A stretch of 64,000 nucleotides of DNA. Origin: Fidelibacterota bacterium. Lineage in GTDB: Bacteria > Fidelibacterota > Marinisomatia > SCGC-AAA003-L08 > TS1B11. Positions 1-9,434 of the stretch are shown piece after piece (within the stretch, counting starts at the first letter, position 1; each line of letters begins with the position of its first letter). The DNA lies in the NCBI GenBank assembly GCA_004124295.1, contig SCKI01000005.1:62001-126000 (forward strand), written 5' to 3'. The position numbers were made by a program, and so were the translations under genes. A model generated the notes under the pieces. The model saw only the letters and a list, made by a program, of their open reading frames with translations. It was not told the DNA's origin and did no database searches.

Positions 1-1
1 T

Positions 2-331
2 TTGGCGCCGGCCGAGAAAACCGCTCTGAAGCTGTCGGTGTATGAGTGCGGCGAGGAGGTTGAAGGGCCGGCCTGGATACAGTTCAACATTCGGTTTTAC
101 GTTATCGCCCTGATATTCCTGATATTTGATGTGGAGGTTGTGCTGCTGTTCCCCTGGGCCGTCGTATTCAAGGATCTCGGCTGGGTGGCCTTCATCGAAA
201 TGCTCATTTTTCTGGGAATCCTGACGGTCGGCCTGGTGGCGGTTTGGAGCCGCCGGGACCTGGATTGGGTGAAGATGAAGGTGCCCTACGGGCAGGGGCG
301 CTACGCCAAGTTGCGCGGGTCGGCAGAATAA
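2..331 (+). CDS. nuoA: NADH-quinone oxidoreductase subunit A, complex I copy 1 (5' end cut by window)
   Basis: Small membrane subunit of complex I at the junction of the peripheral arm and proton-pumping arm. The frame is open to the left edge, so the first transmembrane helix and true start lie outside the window. What remains shows the family signature [10 protein letters not shown], then the [15 protein letters not shown] helix with its conserved acidic residues, then a third helix. The order A-B-C-D-H-I-J-K-L-M-N follows directly. A second, complete nuoA is at 12084. Family assignment is secure; only the start is missing. Confidence 0.95.
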   Translation: MAPAEKTALKLSVYECGEEVEGPAWIQFNIRFYVIALIFLIFDVEVVLLFPWAVVFKDLGWVAFIEMLIFLGILTVGLVAVWSRRDLDWVKMKVPYGQGRYAKLRGSAE

Positions 332-376
332 CGCTGCCGCTCCCTTTTTCTCTGACAGGATAATCGAGGACACGAT

Positions 377-871
377 ATGGCTCTTTCCCTTGTGCATAAA
401 TTTGACCAGGACAACGTCATTGTCGAGAAGCTCGACAACCTGCTTAACTGGGCCAGGTCCAATTCGCCCTGGTTTTTCCAGTTCGGCCTGGCCTGCTGCG
501 CCATCGAAATGATGGCCGCCGCTGCCCCGCGCCACGACCTGGAGCGGTTCGGCGCCATGCCCCGGGCCTCACCCCGGCAGTCGGACGTGATGATCGTGGC
601 CGGTACGGTGACCATGAAAATGGCCACCCGCATCAAACGGCTCTACGAGCAGATGGCCAATCCGAAGTACGTGATATCCATGGGCAGTTGCGCCAACAGC
701 GGCGGACCCTACTGGCAGTACGGCTACCACGTGCTCAAGGGGGTCGACCTGGTGGTGCCGGTCGATGTCTATGTGCCCGGCTGCCCGCCCCGGCCGGAAG
801 CGCTGATCCAGGGCATCAACGAGCTGCAACGCCAGATCAGGGAAGAAACGCCCCTGCGGAAGGTCTCCTGA
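377..871 (+). CDS. nuoB: NADH-quinone oxidoreductase subunit B, copy 1
   Basis: Carries the N2 iron-sulfur cluster, the last electron carrier before quinone. The 164-residue protein shows the cluster ligands: adjacent cysteines at residues 40-41 (ACCAIEM), the MGSCANSGG motif, and the [11 protein letters not shown] motif near the C-terminus. Length is normal. ATG start with a purine-rich stretch (CGAGGA) just upstream. It lies between nuoA and nuoC in the operon that lacks nuoEFG. It is clearly a different gene from the nuoB at 12440, with different sequence throughout. Confidence 0.97.
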   Translation: MALSLVHKFDQDNVIVEKLDNLLNWARSNSPWFFQFGLACCAIEMMAAAAPRHDLERFGAMPRASPRQSDVMIVAGTVTMKMATRIKRLYEQMANPKYVISMGSCANSGGPYWQYGYHVLKGVDLVVPVDVYVPGCPPRPEALIQGINELQRQIREETPLRKVS

Positions 872-896
872 GGACAGTCCGGCCGGACTGTGGCAG

Positions 897-1388
897 ATGG
901 ATCTTCAAAGCATAGTTAAATCGGTGCGCGGGGCCCAACCTGAGGCCCTGGTGGCGGATGCTGCCCAGGAAGAGCACCTGGAGCTGACCCCTGACCGCTG
1001 GCGGGAAGTGGCCCGGCACCTGATCGATGACGCCGATCTCCAATTCGACGCGCTGATGTGCCTCTCGGGCTATGATGAGGGGCCGGAGGGGAGCCTGGCG
1101 GTGATCTACCACCTGTTCTCCATGCAGCACAAACACAAGCTGGAAGTGCGCATCAAGGTGCCCCGGGACGGTGGCAGCCTGCCCAGCGTCGCCGACATCT
1201 GGCGGACGGCGGACTGGCACGAGCGGGAGGCTTACGACCTCTTCGGCATGACCTTCGAGGGGCATCCCGATCTGCGGCGCATTCTGCTGCCCGATGACTG
1301 GGAGGGGCACCCCCTTAAAAAGGATTATCTGACGCCCGACTACTACCGGGGCATCCCGGTGCCCAAGGACAAGCGCGGCTGGGAATGA
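897..1388 (+). CDS. nuoC: NADH-quinone oxidoreductase subunit C, copy 1
   Basis: 30-kDa-type subunit of the peripheral arm that supports NuoD near the quinone site. The 163-residue protein has the diagnostic block from DIWRTADWHEREAYDLFG to [14 protein letters not shown] and ends with a basic-aromatic tail. Its last 4 bases overlap the start of nuoD, which suggests translational coupling. NuoC is not fused to NuoD here, unlike in Escherichia coli. Confidence 0.95.
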   Translation: MDLQSIVKSVRGAQPEALVADAAQEEHLELTPDRWREVARHLIDDADLQFDALMCLSGYDEGPEGSLAVIYHLFSMQHKHKLEVRIKVPRDGGSLPSVADIWRTADWHEREAYDLFGMTFEGHPDLRRILLPDDWEGHPLKKDYLTPDYYRGIPVPKDKRGWE

Positions 1389-2533
1389 CGGCGACCGACA
1401 GCAAATCGTCCAATTTCGGCGTGGTGGAAACCGAGGAGATGGTGCTCAACATGGGGCCCCAGCACCCCAGCACCCACGGCGTCCTGCGGCTCAAGATCCG
1501 CACCGACGGCGAAATTGTCACCCACATCGAACCGCACCTGGGCTATCTCCACCGCTGCTTCGAGAAGCATTGTGAAAACCTCTCCTACGAGCAGGTGATT
1601 CCCTTTACCGACCGCTGTGACTACCTGGCATCCATGGCCAACAACCATATCTATGCCCTGGGGGTGGAGCAGATGATGGGGCTGGAGGTGCCCGACCGGG
1701 TGGAGTACATCCGCATCATCATGGTCGAGCTCCAGCGCATCGCCAGCCACCTTATGGGGGTCGGCACGTTCGGCCTTGATGTGGGCGGCATCACCCCCTT
1801 TACCTACTGCTTCCGGGACCGGGAACGGGTCCTCGACCTGTTCGAGTACACCTGCGGCGCCCGGCTGCTGTACAACTATATATGGATCGGCGGCCTGTCC
1901 CACGATCTGCCGGAGAATTTTGTGCAGTACGCCAACGAGTTCCTGGACTACTTTGAGCCCAAGATCGACGAGTATAACCGCATCCTGACCTACAATAAAA
2001 TTTTCATCGAGCGCACCGGCGATGTGGGCGTGCTGCCGGCGGATGTGGCGATCAGTTACGGCTGCACCGGTCCCGTGCTGCGGGGCTCGGGGGTCAGCTG
2101 GGACCTGCGCAAGAATGAGCCCTATTCCATTTACGACCGCTTCGAATTTGACACGGTGCTGGGGACCGGCGAAATGGGCACCCTCGGCGACTGCTGGGAC
2201 CGCTACTTCGTGCGCATCCAGGAGATGCGCGAGAGCATAAAGATCGTGCGCCAAGCCCTGGCCCAACTGCCCGAGGGGGATGTCTTTGAGGCGCTGCCCA
2301 AGAAGGTCCGGCCGCCGGAAGGGAGCATCTACTTCCGGGGCGAAAGCCCCCGCGGCGAACTGGGCTACTTCATCGTCAGCGACGGAAAGAACGTTCCCTA
2401 CCGGGTGAAGATGCGTTCGCCGGCCTTCTGCAACCTGTCGGTGATCAACGAGATTGGCGCCGGCTGGATGATTTCCGACATCGTCACAATCCTGGGGAGC
2501 CTCGATATCGTGCTGGGTGAAATCGACCGGTGA
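1385..2533 (+). CDS. nuoD: NADH-quinone oxidoreductase subunit D, copy 1
   Basis: 49-kDa-type subunit that forms the quinone-binding cavity with NuoB. The 382-residue protein has the N-terminal PQHPSTHGVLR loop, whose His is a quinone-site residue in the family, and the C-terminal IVTILGSLDIVLGEIDR end typical of NuoD. No gaps or missing blocks. Overlaps both nuoC upstream and nuoH downstream by 4 bases (ATGA and GTGA junctions), consistent with coupled translation. Confidence 0.97.
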   Translation: MTATDSKSSNFGVVETEEMVLNMGPQHPSTHGVLRLKIRTDGEIVTHIEPHLGYLHRCFEKHCENLSYEQVIPFTDRCDYLASMANNHIYALGVEQMMGLEVPDRVEYIRIIMVELQRIASHLMGVGTFGLDVGGITPFTYCFRDRERVLDLFEYTCGARLLYNYIWIGGLSHDLPENFVQYANEFLDYFEPKIDEYNRILTYNKIFIERTGDVGVLPADVAISYGCTGPVLRGSGVSWDLRKNEPYSIYDRFEFDTVLGTGEMGTLGDCWDRYFVRIQEMRESIKIVRQALAQLPEGDVFEALPKKVRPPEGSIYFRGESPRGELGYFIVSDGKNVPYRVKMRSPAFCNLSVINEIGAGWMISDIVTILGSLDIVLGEIDR

Positions 2534-3654
2534 CCTCTTTCACCGATTCCCTCACCGGCTGGTTCAATGGCCTGACCTGGCTACCGGATATGAGCCCCGC
2601 CATTGTGGCCGTCTTTGTGGCGGGGATACTGGCCCTGGCGGTGTTCACGTTCATGAGCCTCAACGCCCTGGTAGCGGTCTACTTCGAACGCAAGGTGTCG
2701 GCCTTCATGCAGGACCGGCTGGGGCCGATGGAAGTGGGCATCTTCGGCTTCAGGGGGGGCAAGAAATTCTGGGGCGGCATCGGGCAGACCCTGGCCGACG
2801 CCATCAAGTTGCTTGGCAAGGAAGACACCATCCCGGCGGATGCGGACAGGCCGCTGTTCATCCTGGGTCCCTTCATACTGTTTGGGGCCGCCTTTACCGC
2901 CTTCATCGGTCTGCCCATCGGTTGGGGCATGGTCATTTCCGATTTCAACATCGGCGTCTTTTTTATCACCGCCATCACTTCGGTGGGGGTCATCGGCATC
3001 ATCCTTTCCGGCTGGGCCTCCAACAACAAGTGGTCGCTGTACGGGGCCATGCGCTCGGCGGCGCAGATCATCAGCTACGAGCTGCCCCTGGGCATGTCGC
3101 TGCTGCTGGTGGTGATGGTGGCCGGCAGCCTGCAGTTTTCCGATATCGTGCAGTGGCAGGAGGACAATCGCTGGTTCATCATCCACAGCCCCTTTACCGT
3201 GGTGGCCTTTATGATCTTCCTGGTTTCCGGCGTGGCCGAGGCGAACCGGACCCCTTTCGATCTGCCTGAGGCCGAGTCCGAGCTGGTGGCGGGCTACATG
3301 ACCGAGTACTCCGGCTTCCGCTGGTCGCTGTTCTTCCTGAGCGAATATGCCAGCATGGTGATCATATCGCTGATGACCGCGATCGTATTTCTGGGGGCCT
3401 GGCTGTCGCCGGTGGCCGGCATCCTGCGGATGTTCGGTGTGCCGGAGGGCTGGTACTACCTGTCGGGTCCCCTGTGGGGCCTGTTCTGGCTGATGGGGAA
3501 GGTGGCCTTTCTGATTTTCACGATGATGTGGTTCCGCTGGACGTTCCCCCGCCTGCGCCCGGACCAGCTGATGTACACCGCCTGGAAAGTTTTTTTGCCC
3601 TTCGCCCTGGCGAATATCTTCTTCGTCGGCTTGTGGGAACTGCTTTTAGCATAG
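2530..3654 (+). CDS. nuoH: NADH-quinone oxidoreductase subunit H, copy 1
   Basis: Multi-helix membrane subunit that links the quinone cavity to the proton channels. The 374-residue protein contains the family blocks ERKVSAFMQDRLGPMEVG, EANRTPFDLPEAESELVAGY and WFRWTFPRLRPDQLM. GTG start overlapping the nuoD stop as GTGA. About 30 residues longer than the second copy at 18089, mainly in the loop after GPMEVGIFGFRGGKKF and in the last periplasmic loop. It follows nuoD directly, so nuoE, nuoF and nuoG are absent from this operon. Confidence 0.96.
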   Translation: MTSFTDSLTGWFNGLTWLPDMSPAIVAVFVAGILALAVFTFMSLNALVAVYFERKVSAFMQDRLGPMEVGIFGFRGGKKFWGGIGQTLADAIKLLGKEDTIPADADRPLFILGPFILFGAAFTAFIGLPIGWGMVISDFNIGVFFITAITSVGVIGIILSGWASNNKWSLYGAMRSAAQIISYELPLGMSLLLVVMVAGSLQFSDIVQWQEDNRWFIIHSPFTVVAFMIFLVSGVAEANRTPFDLPEAESELVAGYMTEYSGFRWSLFFLSEYASMVIISLMTAIVFLGAWLSPVAGILRMFGVPEGWYYLSGPLWGLFWLMGKVAFLIFTMMWFRWTFPRLRPDQLMYTAWKVFLPFALANIFFVGLWELLLA

Positions 3655-3673
3655 GATCGGAGAGTAAGCGGAA

Positions 3674-4933
3674 ATGAGCGCATATTTCAGAAATATCGGC
3701 GTGGCAATATTATCCCTGGTGGACGGCATGCGGGTGACCCTGTGGCACTTCCGCAACAAGCGCACGCTTAACGCCACCCTGCAGTATCCCCGTGAAAAGT
3801 GGCCCATCCCGGAGCGCCACATCGGGTTCGAGGAGACCCAGTACAATGTGATCCGCTCCCGGCTGCATGTCGATATCGACGATTGCATCGGCTGTCTGCA
3901 GTGCGAGCGGGTCTGCCCGGTGGACTGTATCAAAATCGAGACCATCAAAGTGCCCAAGGAGATGGAACTGGGCACGATCCCCCACTCGACCCAGCCCAGC
4001 GCCACTTCCGGCGGAACGGCCAAGAAGCTGCTGGTGGTGCGCTTCGACATCGACATGGCCGAGTGCTGCTACTGCAACCTGTGTATCTACCCCTGCCCGG
4101 AGGAATGCATCTACATGGTGGGGGGCCCCAACGCGGACAAGCACGAGATCGATTACGAATTTTCCGTCAGCGACCGCAACGCCCTGGTGTACGAATTCGC
4201 CAGCGCCACCGATGAGGAGGTAACCGAGCTGGCCAAGGTGGTGGGCACGTCCGATCCCCGGGCCAAGCGCCGGGAACGCCGCGAGGCCGAGCTGGCCAAG
4301 GTTGCTCCCATGGCCGAGGCGGTGGATGTGGTGACCACCCCGGAGGCCGCAGCCGAAGTGGCCGCCAAGCCGAAGAAGAAGGCCATCACCGAGCCGAAGA
4401 TTGATATGACCGCCCTGGGCGAAATCGGCGACCGGGTGGCCCGGGGCCTGGCCAAGAAGGCCGCCATGGCGGCGGTGCGGGCCGGCAACGAGGCCCCCGC
4501 GGCGGCCGAGGCGGTAAAAGCAGCCCTGGAAAAGGCCGAAAAATGGGATCCGGATTACGAAGCTGCGCTGGCCAATCTGGCGGCCGCCACCATCGAGAAG
4601 CCCGGGGATGCGCCAGAAGCGGCGGCCGAGCCAGCCCCGGAGGCTGCCACCGCGGAAGCAGCGCCGGCCACGGAAGCCACTACCCCGGAAGCGGCTGATA
4701 CTGCTACGCCGGCAGCCCAAGAGGCCCCCCAGGCCAAGGCCGGGGTCGACCTGACTGTCCTCAACGGCATCCCCGACCGGGTGGCCCGGGGCAAAGCCAA
4801 GGCGATCCTGAACAAGATCACCCGCCAGGGCGGCTCCCCCAAAGAGGCCGCCGGAGAGATCCGGGCCACCTTGGAAGGGTTGGGCAAACTGGACAGCGAC
4901 ACCGAGGCCATCCTGGCCGAGCTGGAGGCCTAG
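3674..4933 (+). CDS. nuoI: NADH-quinone oxidoreductase subunit I with long C-terminal extension bearing two 62-residue repeats, copy 1
   Basis: Ferredoxin-like subunit carrying clusters N6a and N6b. Both four-cysteine motifs are intact: CIGCLQCERVCP and CYCNLCIYPCP. A normal NuoI is about 160-180 residues, as in the copy at 19139; this one is 419. After residue 200 comes an Ala/Lys/Glu-rich linker, a 62-residue domain (243-304), an Ala/Pro/Glu-rich linker, and a second 62-residue domain (358-419) that ends the protein. I count 28 of 62 positions identical between the domains, with a shared DRVARG-x-AK core. The tail is in frame, has no internal stop and keeps the repeat, so it looks selected, not a read-through error. 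Its function is unknown; I infer a docking or assembly role. Confidence 0.93.
   Translation: MSAYFRNIGVAILSLVDGMRVTLWHFRNKRTLNATLQYPREKWPIPERHIGFEETQYNVIRSRLHVDIDDCIGCLQCERVCPVDCIKIETIKVPKEMELGTIPHSTQPSATSGGTAKKLLVVRFDIDMAECCYCNLCIYPCPEECIYMVGGPNADKHEIDYEFSVSDRNALVYEFASATDEEVTELAKVVGTSDPRAKRRERREAELAKVAPMAEAVDVVTTPEAAAEVAAKPKKKAITEPKIDMTALGEIGDRVARGLAKKAAMAAVRAGNEAPAAAEAVKAALEKAEKWDPDYEAALANLAAATIEKPGDAPEAAAEPAPEAATAEAAPATEATTPEAADTATPAAQEAPQAKAGVDLTVLNGIPDRVARGKAKAILNKITRQGGSPKEAAGEIRATLEGLGKLDSDTEAILAELEA
4400..4930 (+). repeat. Pair of protein-level repeats in the NuoI tail (4400-4585 and 4745-4930)
   Basis: Two stretches of exactly 62 codons encode related domains. Shared positions include D-x-T-x-L near the start, DRVARG-x-AK, an AA pair in the middle, LE, and a D-x-D-x-EA-x-LA-x-L-x-A end. 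They are joined by a linker of about 53 residues made almost only of Ala, Pro, Glu and Thr. The second copy ends at the stop codon. I do not recognise the domain from any family. Confidence 0.85.
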
Positions 4934-4938
4934 CGACT

Positions 4939-5433
4939 TTGGCGGAGTTCGGCTTCACCGGCATCGCCGCCCTGGTTATCGCCAGCTCCTTCTGGGTGGT
5001 CACGGCCCGGAACCTGGTCCATGCGGCGGTGGCCCTGATGGGCACCCTGTTCGGCGTGGCCGGCCTGTATGTCTACCTGTATGCCGACTTTTTGGCTGCC
5101 ACCCAGGTGATAATCTACGTGGGCGGCATCCTGGTGCTGATTATTTTCGGCGTGATGCTGACCCAGCGGATCAGTTCGGCGGTGTTGCTCCAGACCCATA
5201 TGCCCAACCGGCCGCTGGCCGGCGTGGTGGTCTTTTTCCTGTTCATGGGCCTGACGTCGCTGCTGTTCCGCACCCCCTGGCACGAGGGCGAGCAGGTCAT
5301 GCCCGAGAGCACGGTGACCATCATCGGCACCTCGCTGCTGACAAAATATCTGCTGCACTTCGAGGTGGCCTCGGTGCTGCTGCTCGTCGCCCTGCTGGGC
5401 GCGGCCTATCTGTCGCGGAGAGAAGATGGATAG
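4939..5433 (+). CDS. nuoJ: NADH-quinone oxidoreductase subunit J, copy 1
   Basis: Membrane subunit of complex I. The 164-residue protein has five predicted helices and the family block ATQVIIYVGGILVLIIFGVML. The start is TTG at 4939, five bases after the nuoI stop; a GGAGG at the end of nuoI (4924-4928) can serve as ribosome binding site. Its end overlaps nuoK by 8 bases. Copy 2 is at 19669. Confidence 0.93.
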   Translation: MAEFGFTGIAALVIASSFWVVTARNLVHAAVALMGTLFGVAGLYVYLYADFLAATQVIIYVGGILVLIIFGVMLTQRISSAVLLQTHMPNRPLAGVVVFFLFMGLTSLLFRTPWHEGEQVMPESTVTIIGTSLLTKYLLHFEVASVLLLVALLGAAYLSRREDG

Positions 5434-5737
5434 CCTGCAGTCATACCTGTTTATCAGCATTGTCATGTTCTGCCTCGGGCTATACGGGGTCATGACCCGC
5501 CGCAACGGGGTGGCCATCCTGATGGGGATCGAGCTGATCCTCAATTCGGCGAACCTGAACTTTGTGGCCTTCAACCGCTTCGGGGGGCTGGGCGAGCACC
5601 TGCCGGGCCATGTGTTCGCCCTGTTCGTCATCGTCATGGCCGCATCCGAGGCGGCGGTGATGCTGGCTATCATCATTAACCTCTACAAGAACTTCCAGAC
5701 CGTCAATGTGGACGAAGCCCACGAGATGAGCGGCTAG
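5426..5737 (+). CDS. nuoK: NADH-quinone oxidoreductase subunit K, copy 1
   Basis: Three-helix membrane subunit related to MrpC. The 103-residue protein has the conserved in-membrane acidic positions in GIELILNSANLNFVAF and the AASEAAVMLAIIINLYK helix. Length is standard. It overlaps nuoJ and ends two bases before nuoL. Confidence 0.95.
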   Translation: MDSLQSYLFISIVMFCLGLYGVMTRRNGVAILMGIELILNSANLNFVAFNRFGGLGEHLPGHVFALFVIVMAASEAAVMLAIIINLYKNFQTVNVDEAHEMSG

Positions 5738-5739
5738 CC

Positions 5740-7812
5740 GTGGACATCCGCAGCACGTTCGCCCTGCTCATTCTCTTTCTGCCGCTGGCCTCCTTTGTCC
5801 TGCAGATATTTTTCGGCCGCCGGTTGGGGCCCAAGGGGGTCTGGATTTCAGTGGCGGCGCTCTTCGCCACCCTGATCCTGGCGGCCAGCATGCTGGCGAC
5901 GGTGGTCCTGGGCACCCCCATGGACCACCACCCGGAGGTGGAGTGGTTCAGTATCGGCGATTTCAGTATCACCCTCGGCTTCCAGCTCGACAACCTGGCC
6001 GTGACCATGCTGGTGATCGTGGCCCTGATCTCCTCGCTGGTGCACCTCTATTCGGTGGAATACCTGCGCGGTGATGTCCGCTACACCCGCTATTTCGGCT
6101 ACCTGGGCCTGTTCACCTTTTCGATGAACGGTATCGTGCTGGCCCACAGCCTGATCATGATGTACATGTTCTGGGAGCTGGTGGGGCTGAGCTCCTACCT
6201 GCTCATCGGCCACTGGTTCGAGAAGGACTCCGCGGCCAGCGCCGGCAAGAAGGCCTTCCTCACCAACCGGGTGGGGGACATCGGCATGTTCATCGGCATC
6301 ATGCTGTTCTGGTCGGTCACCGGCACGTTCACTTTCCACGGCCTGTATGAACTGGTGGACGTGGACGGGGCCAACCTTTTCGCCGGACAGATGGGCCTGC
6401 TGTCGCTGGCCGGAGGGCTGGTGTTTGTGGGCGCGATGGGGAAATCGGCCCAGTTCCCGCTGCATATCTGGCTGCCCGACGCCATGGAAGGCCCCACGCC
6501 GGTGTCGGCCCTGATCCATGCGGCCACGATGGTGGCTGCCGGGGTCTACCTGACGGTGCGCCTGTTCCCCATCCTGACCCCCGCCGCACTGCTGTTTGTG
6601 GCCACCATAGGCGCCATTACGGCCGTGCTGGGGGCGCTGATTGCCATCACCCAGGTTGACATCAAGCGGGTCCTGGCCTATTCCACCATCAGCCAGCTCG
6701 GCTATATGGTGATGGCGGTCGGTCTGGGCGCCCAACAGGCCGCCTTCTTCCACCTGGCCACCCACGCCATGTTCAAGGGACTGCTGTTCCTCTGCGCCGG
6801 GTCGGTGATCCATGCCCTGCATCACGCCCTTAAGCAGCGGAACGACCACGAAACGGATGCCCAGGATATGCGCAATATGGGCGGCTTGCGCTCAAAAATG
6901 CCCATCACCTGGATCACCATGGTCATCGGCGCCCTGGCCATATCGGGCGTGCCGCTGTTCTCGGGCTTCCTGAGCAAGGACGCCATCCTGGCCGGTACCC
7001 TGGCCTTTGCCGGCGAGAACTCCGCCTGGTGGGCCGTGCTGTTTCCCATCGCCGGATTCGGGGCGGCGGCCATCACCGCCTTTTACATGTTCCGGCTCAT
7101 CTTCATGACCTTTCACGGCAAACCGGCCGATGCGGCGGTCCACGCGCATGTCCATGAGTCGCCACCGGCGATGACCGGACCGCTGGTGCTGCTGGCGGCG
7201 CTCAGTTTTGCCCTGTTCTTTACCCTGCCCCAGGTCAATCCGCTGAATTCGGAGGGCTGGCTCACCGAGGCCCTGCCCCAGGTTGAAAACCTCACCGGCC
7301 ACGCCGATCTGGGGGTGGAGCACCTGGAACACGGCTGGCACGAGGCCCACGATACGGCGGTGAATCTATCCCTGACCGTGGCCGGAGGGGGCATCCTGCT
7401 GGCGGTGCTGGTCTACCTGCTCAGCCTGATCAACGCGGCTGCCATCGCCCGGCAGTTCCGGCGGGTGGGGCTGTACCAGCTATCGTTCTACAAATTTTAC
7501 TTCGATGAGATTTACGACGCCCTGATTTACCGGCCGTTCCTCTGGCTGACGGAGGTGGTGGCCTGGCTCGACTGGAACTTCTGGGACCAGTGGTTCATCG
7601 ACGGTTTGGGGCGTAATACGGTCCGGGGAGGCAATGCCTCCGGTTGGCTCGACTACGTCTGGCTCGACCAGTACCTCGTCGACGGCATCGGCCGGCTGAC
7701 CCAGCGCATCGGCGCAACCGGACGCAAACTGCAGAGCGGCAGGGTCCAGAACTACCTCATGTGGGCCCTGGCCGGAGGCATGATTGTCTTTTTCGTGGCA
7801 AGCCAGTTGTGA
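5740..7812 (+). CDS. nuoL: NADH-quinone oxidoreductase subunit L, copy 1
   Basis: Largest antiporter-like proton channel of complex I, at the far end of the membrane arm. The 690-residue protein shows the channel Glu in FWELVGLSSYLLIG and the channel Lys in MGKSAQFPLHIWLPDAM, followed by GPTPVSALIHAATMV. The C-terminal third contains the long amphipathic-helix region and a final anchor helix. GTG start. Copy 2 at 20480 is about 50 residues shorter. Confidence 0.96.
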   Translation: MDIRSTFALLILFLPLASFVLQIFFGRRLGPKGVWISVAALFATLILAASMLATVVLGTPMDHHPEVEWFSIGDFSITLGFQLDNLAVTMLVIVALISSLVHLYSVEYLRGDVRYTRYFGYLGLFTFSMNGIVLAHSLIMMYMFWELVGLSSYLLIGHWFEKDSAASAGKKAFLTNRVGDIGMFIGIMLFWSVTGTFTFHGLYELVDVDGANLFAGQMGLLSLAGGLVFVGAMGKSAQFPLHIWLPDAMEGPTPVSALIHAATMVAAGVYLTVRLFPILTPAALLFVATIGAITAVLGALIAITQVDIKRVLAYSTISQLGYMVMAVGLGAQQAAFFHLATHAMFKGLLFLCAGSVIHALHHALKQRNDHETDAQDMRNMGGLRSKMPITWITMVIGALAISGVPLFSGFLSKDAILAGTLAFAGENSAWWAVLFPIAGFGAAAITAFYMFRLIFMTFHGKPADAAVHAHVHESPPAMTGPLVLLAALSFALFFTLPQVNPLNSEGWLTEALPQVENLTGHADLGVEHLEHGWHEAHDTAVNLSLTVAGGGILLAVLVYLLSLINAAAIARQFRRVGLYQLSFYKFYFDEIYDALIYRPFLWLTEVVAWLDWNFWDQWFIDGLGRNTVRGGNASGWLDYVWLDQYLVDGIGRLTQRIGATGRKLQSGRVQNYLMWALAGGMIVFFVASQL

Positions 7813-7863
7813 TAAGCCGCTGGCCGAACATGTTGACCTGCCAGCATAGAGGAACCTGATTCT

Positions 7864-9432
7864 ATGGCATCTTCCGTACTGACCATTCTCGTTTTTCTGC
7901 CCGTAGCCGGCGCCCTGGCCATGCTCTTTTTGCCCAAGGACAAGGCCGATCTGTTCAAATGGATCGCCCTGGGGGCCACCGGGCTGCAGCTGCTGGTTGC
8001 CCTCTGGCTGCTCGGCACATTCGACCGCAGTGCCGTGGGCATGCAGTTCACCTTCATGGCCGAGTGGATACCCTCTTTCAACATCTTCTACCATGTGGGG
8101 GTGGACGGCCTCTCCATGCCGATGGTCTTATTGACGGCCCTGTTGTCGTTCCTGGCGATCCTGACCAGCTGGAACATCACCAAGGCCCCGCGGGGTTACT
8201 TCAGCCTGTTCCTGCTGCTGGACGCCGGCATGATGGGGGTTTTCGTATCGCTCGATTTTTTCCTGTTCTACATGTTCTGGGAAGTGATGCTGCTGCCCAT
8301 GTATTTCCTGATCGGCATGTGGGGCGGACCCCAGCGCCAGTACGCCGCCATCAAGTTTTTCCTGTACACCCTGTTCGGCTCGGTGCTGATGCTGCTGGCC
8401 ATGCTGGCACTCTATTTTTACACCGAACCGCACACCTTCAACCTGATCATCCTTATCGAGCAGGCCCGCCATATTGATGTGCAGTTGTGGGGTGTTGACA
8501 TGCGCTGGCTCATCTGGCTGGCCCTGTTCATCGGTTTCGCCATCAAGGTGCCCATATTCCCCTTCCACACCTGGCTCCCGCTGGCCCATGTGGAGGCGCC
8601 GACGGCCGTATCGGTGATCCTGGCCGGCGTGCTGCTGAAGATGGGCACCTACGGTCTGCTGCGGATCAGCTTTCCCCTGCTGCCGGCGGAGGCGGTCTAC
8701 TTTGCCTACATGCTGGCCCTGTTGGGGGTGATCAACATCATCTGGGGGGCGGCCAACGCCATCGCCCAGGTCGACCTGAAGCGCATGGTGGCCTATTCAT
8801 CGGTGAGCCACATGGGTATTGTGCTGCTGGGCATGTCGGCTATCGTCAGCACCAACCGGGGTGGCGCCGAAGCGGGCTTGAACGGAGCCGTGCTGCAGAT
8901 GTTCAACCACGGCATCATCACGGCCATGCTCTTTATGCTGGTGGGGGTCCTCTATGACCAGGCCCACCACCGCTTTATCGTCTATCCCAAGGATTACGAG
9001 GACGAATCGCTACGGGGCAAGCTCGGCTTCGGCGGCCTGGCCGGCCACCTGCCCATTTTTACCGCCTTTACGGCGGTGGCCTTTTTTGCCGGCCTGGGAC
9101 TGCCGGCCCTGTCCGCCTTTGTCAGCGAGCTGATGTCGTTCATCGGCGGCTTCTCCGCCTTCCGGACCCTCACCATCATCGCCACCATCGGCATACTGCT
9201 GAATGCCACCTACTTCCTGCGGGCCTTCCAGCGCATTTTCCAGGGGCCGGCGAACGAAAAGTGGGCCTCTCTGAAAGACTTGTCCGGGCGTGAGATTGCC
9301 ATGCTGACGCCGTTGCTGGTGCTGATCATAGGGCTGGGTGTTTACCCCCGGCCGGCCCTGGAAATTATTGCCGTGACTATGGGCGAGTTGATCGACCTGG
9401 TGCAGGCCGTGATACCGCTGGCGGCACGGTAA
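7864..9432 (+). CDS. nuoM: NADH-quinone oxidoreductase subunit M, copy 1
   Basis: Antiporter-like proton channel. The 522-residue protein has the channel Glu in FWEVMLLPMYFLIG, the channel Lys in FAIKVPIFPFHTWLP, and HVEAPTAVSVILAGVLLK. It starts 51 bases after nuoL. It is followed not by nuoN but by a small four-helix-bundle gene and repeats, after which nuoN resumes the operon. Confidence 0.96.
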   Translation: MASSVLTILVFLPVAGALAMLFLPKDKADLFKWIALGATGLQLLVALWLLGTFDRSAVGMQFTFMAEWIPSFNIFYHVGVDGLSMPMVLLTALLSFLAILTSWNITKAPRGYFSLFLLLDAGMMGVFVSLDFFLFYMFWEVMLLPMYFLIGMWGGPQRQYAAIKFFLYTLFGSVLMLLAMLALYFYTEPHTFNLIILIEQARHIDVQLWGVDMRWLIWLALFIGFAIKVPIFPFHTWLPLAHVEAPTAVSVILAGVLLKMGTYGLLRISFPLLPAEAVYFAYMLALLGVINIIWGAANAIAQVDLKRMVAYSSVSHMGIVLLGMSAIVSTNRGGAEAGLNGAVLQMFNHGIITAMLFMLVGVLYDQAHHRFIVYPKDYEDESLRGKLGFGGLAGHLPIFTAFTAVAFFAGLGLPALSAFVSELMSFIGGFSAFRTLTIIATIGILLNATYFLRAFQRIFQGPANEKWASLKDLSGREIAMLTPLLVLIIGLGVYPRPALEIIAVTMGELIDLVQAVIPLAAR

Positions 9433-9434
9433 CG

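Noticed and set aside
4300-4933. NuoI tail as an artefact of a lost stop codon or sequencing frameshift
   Set aside because: The tail holds two related domains of equal length in frame and ends precisely at the second one; random read-through would not do this.
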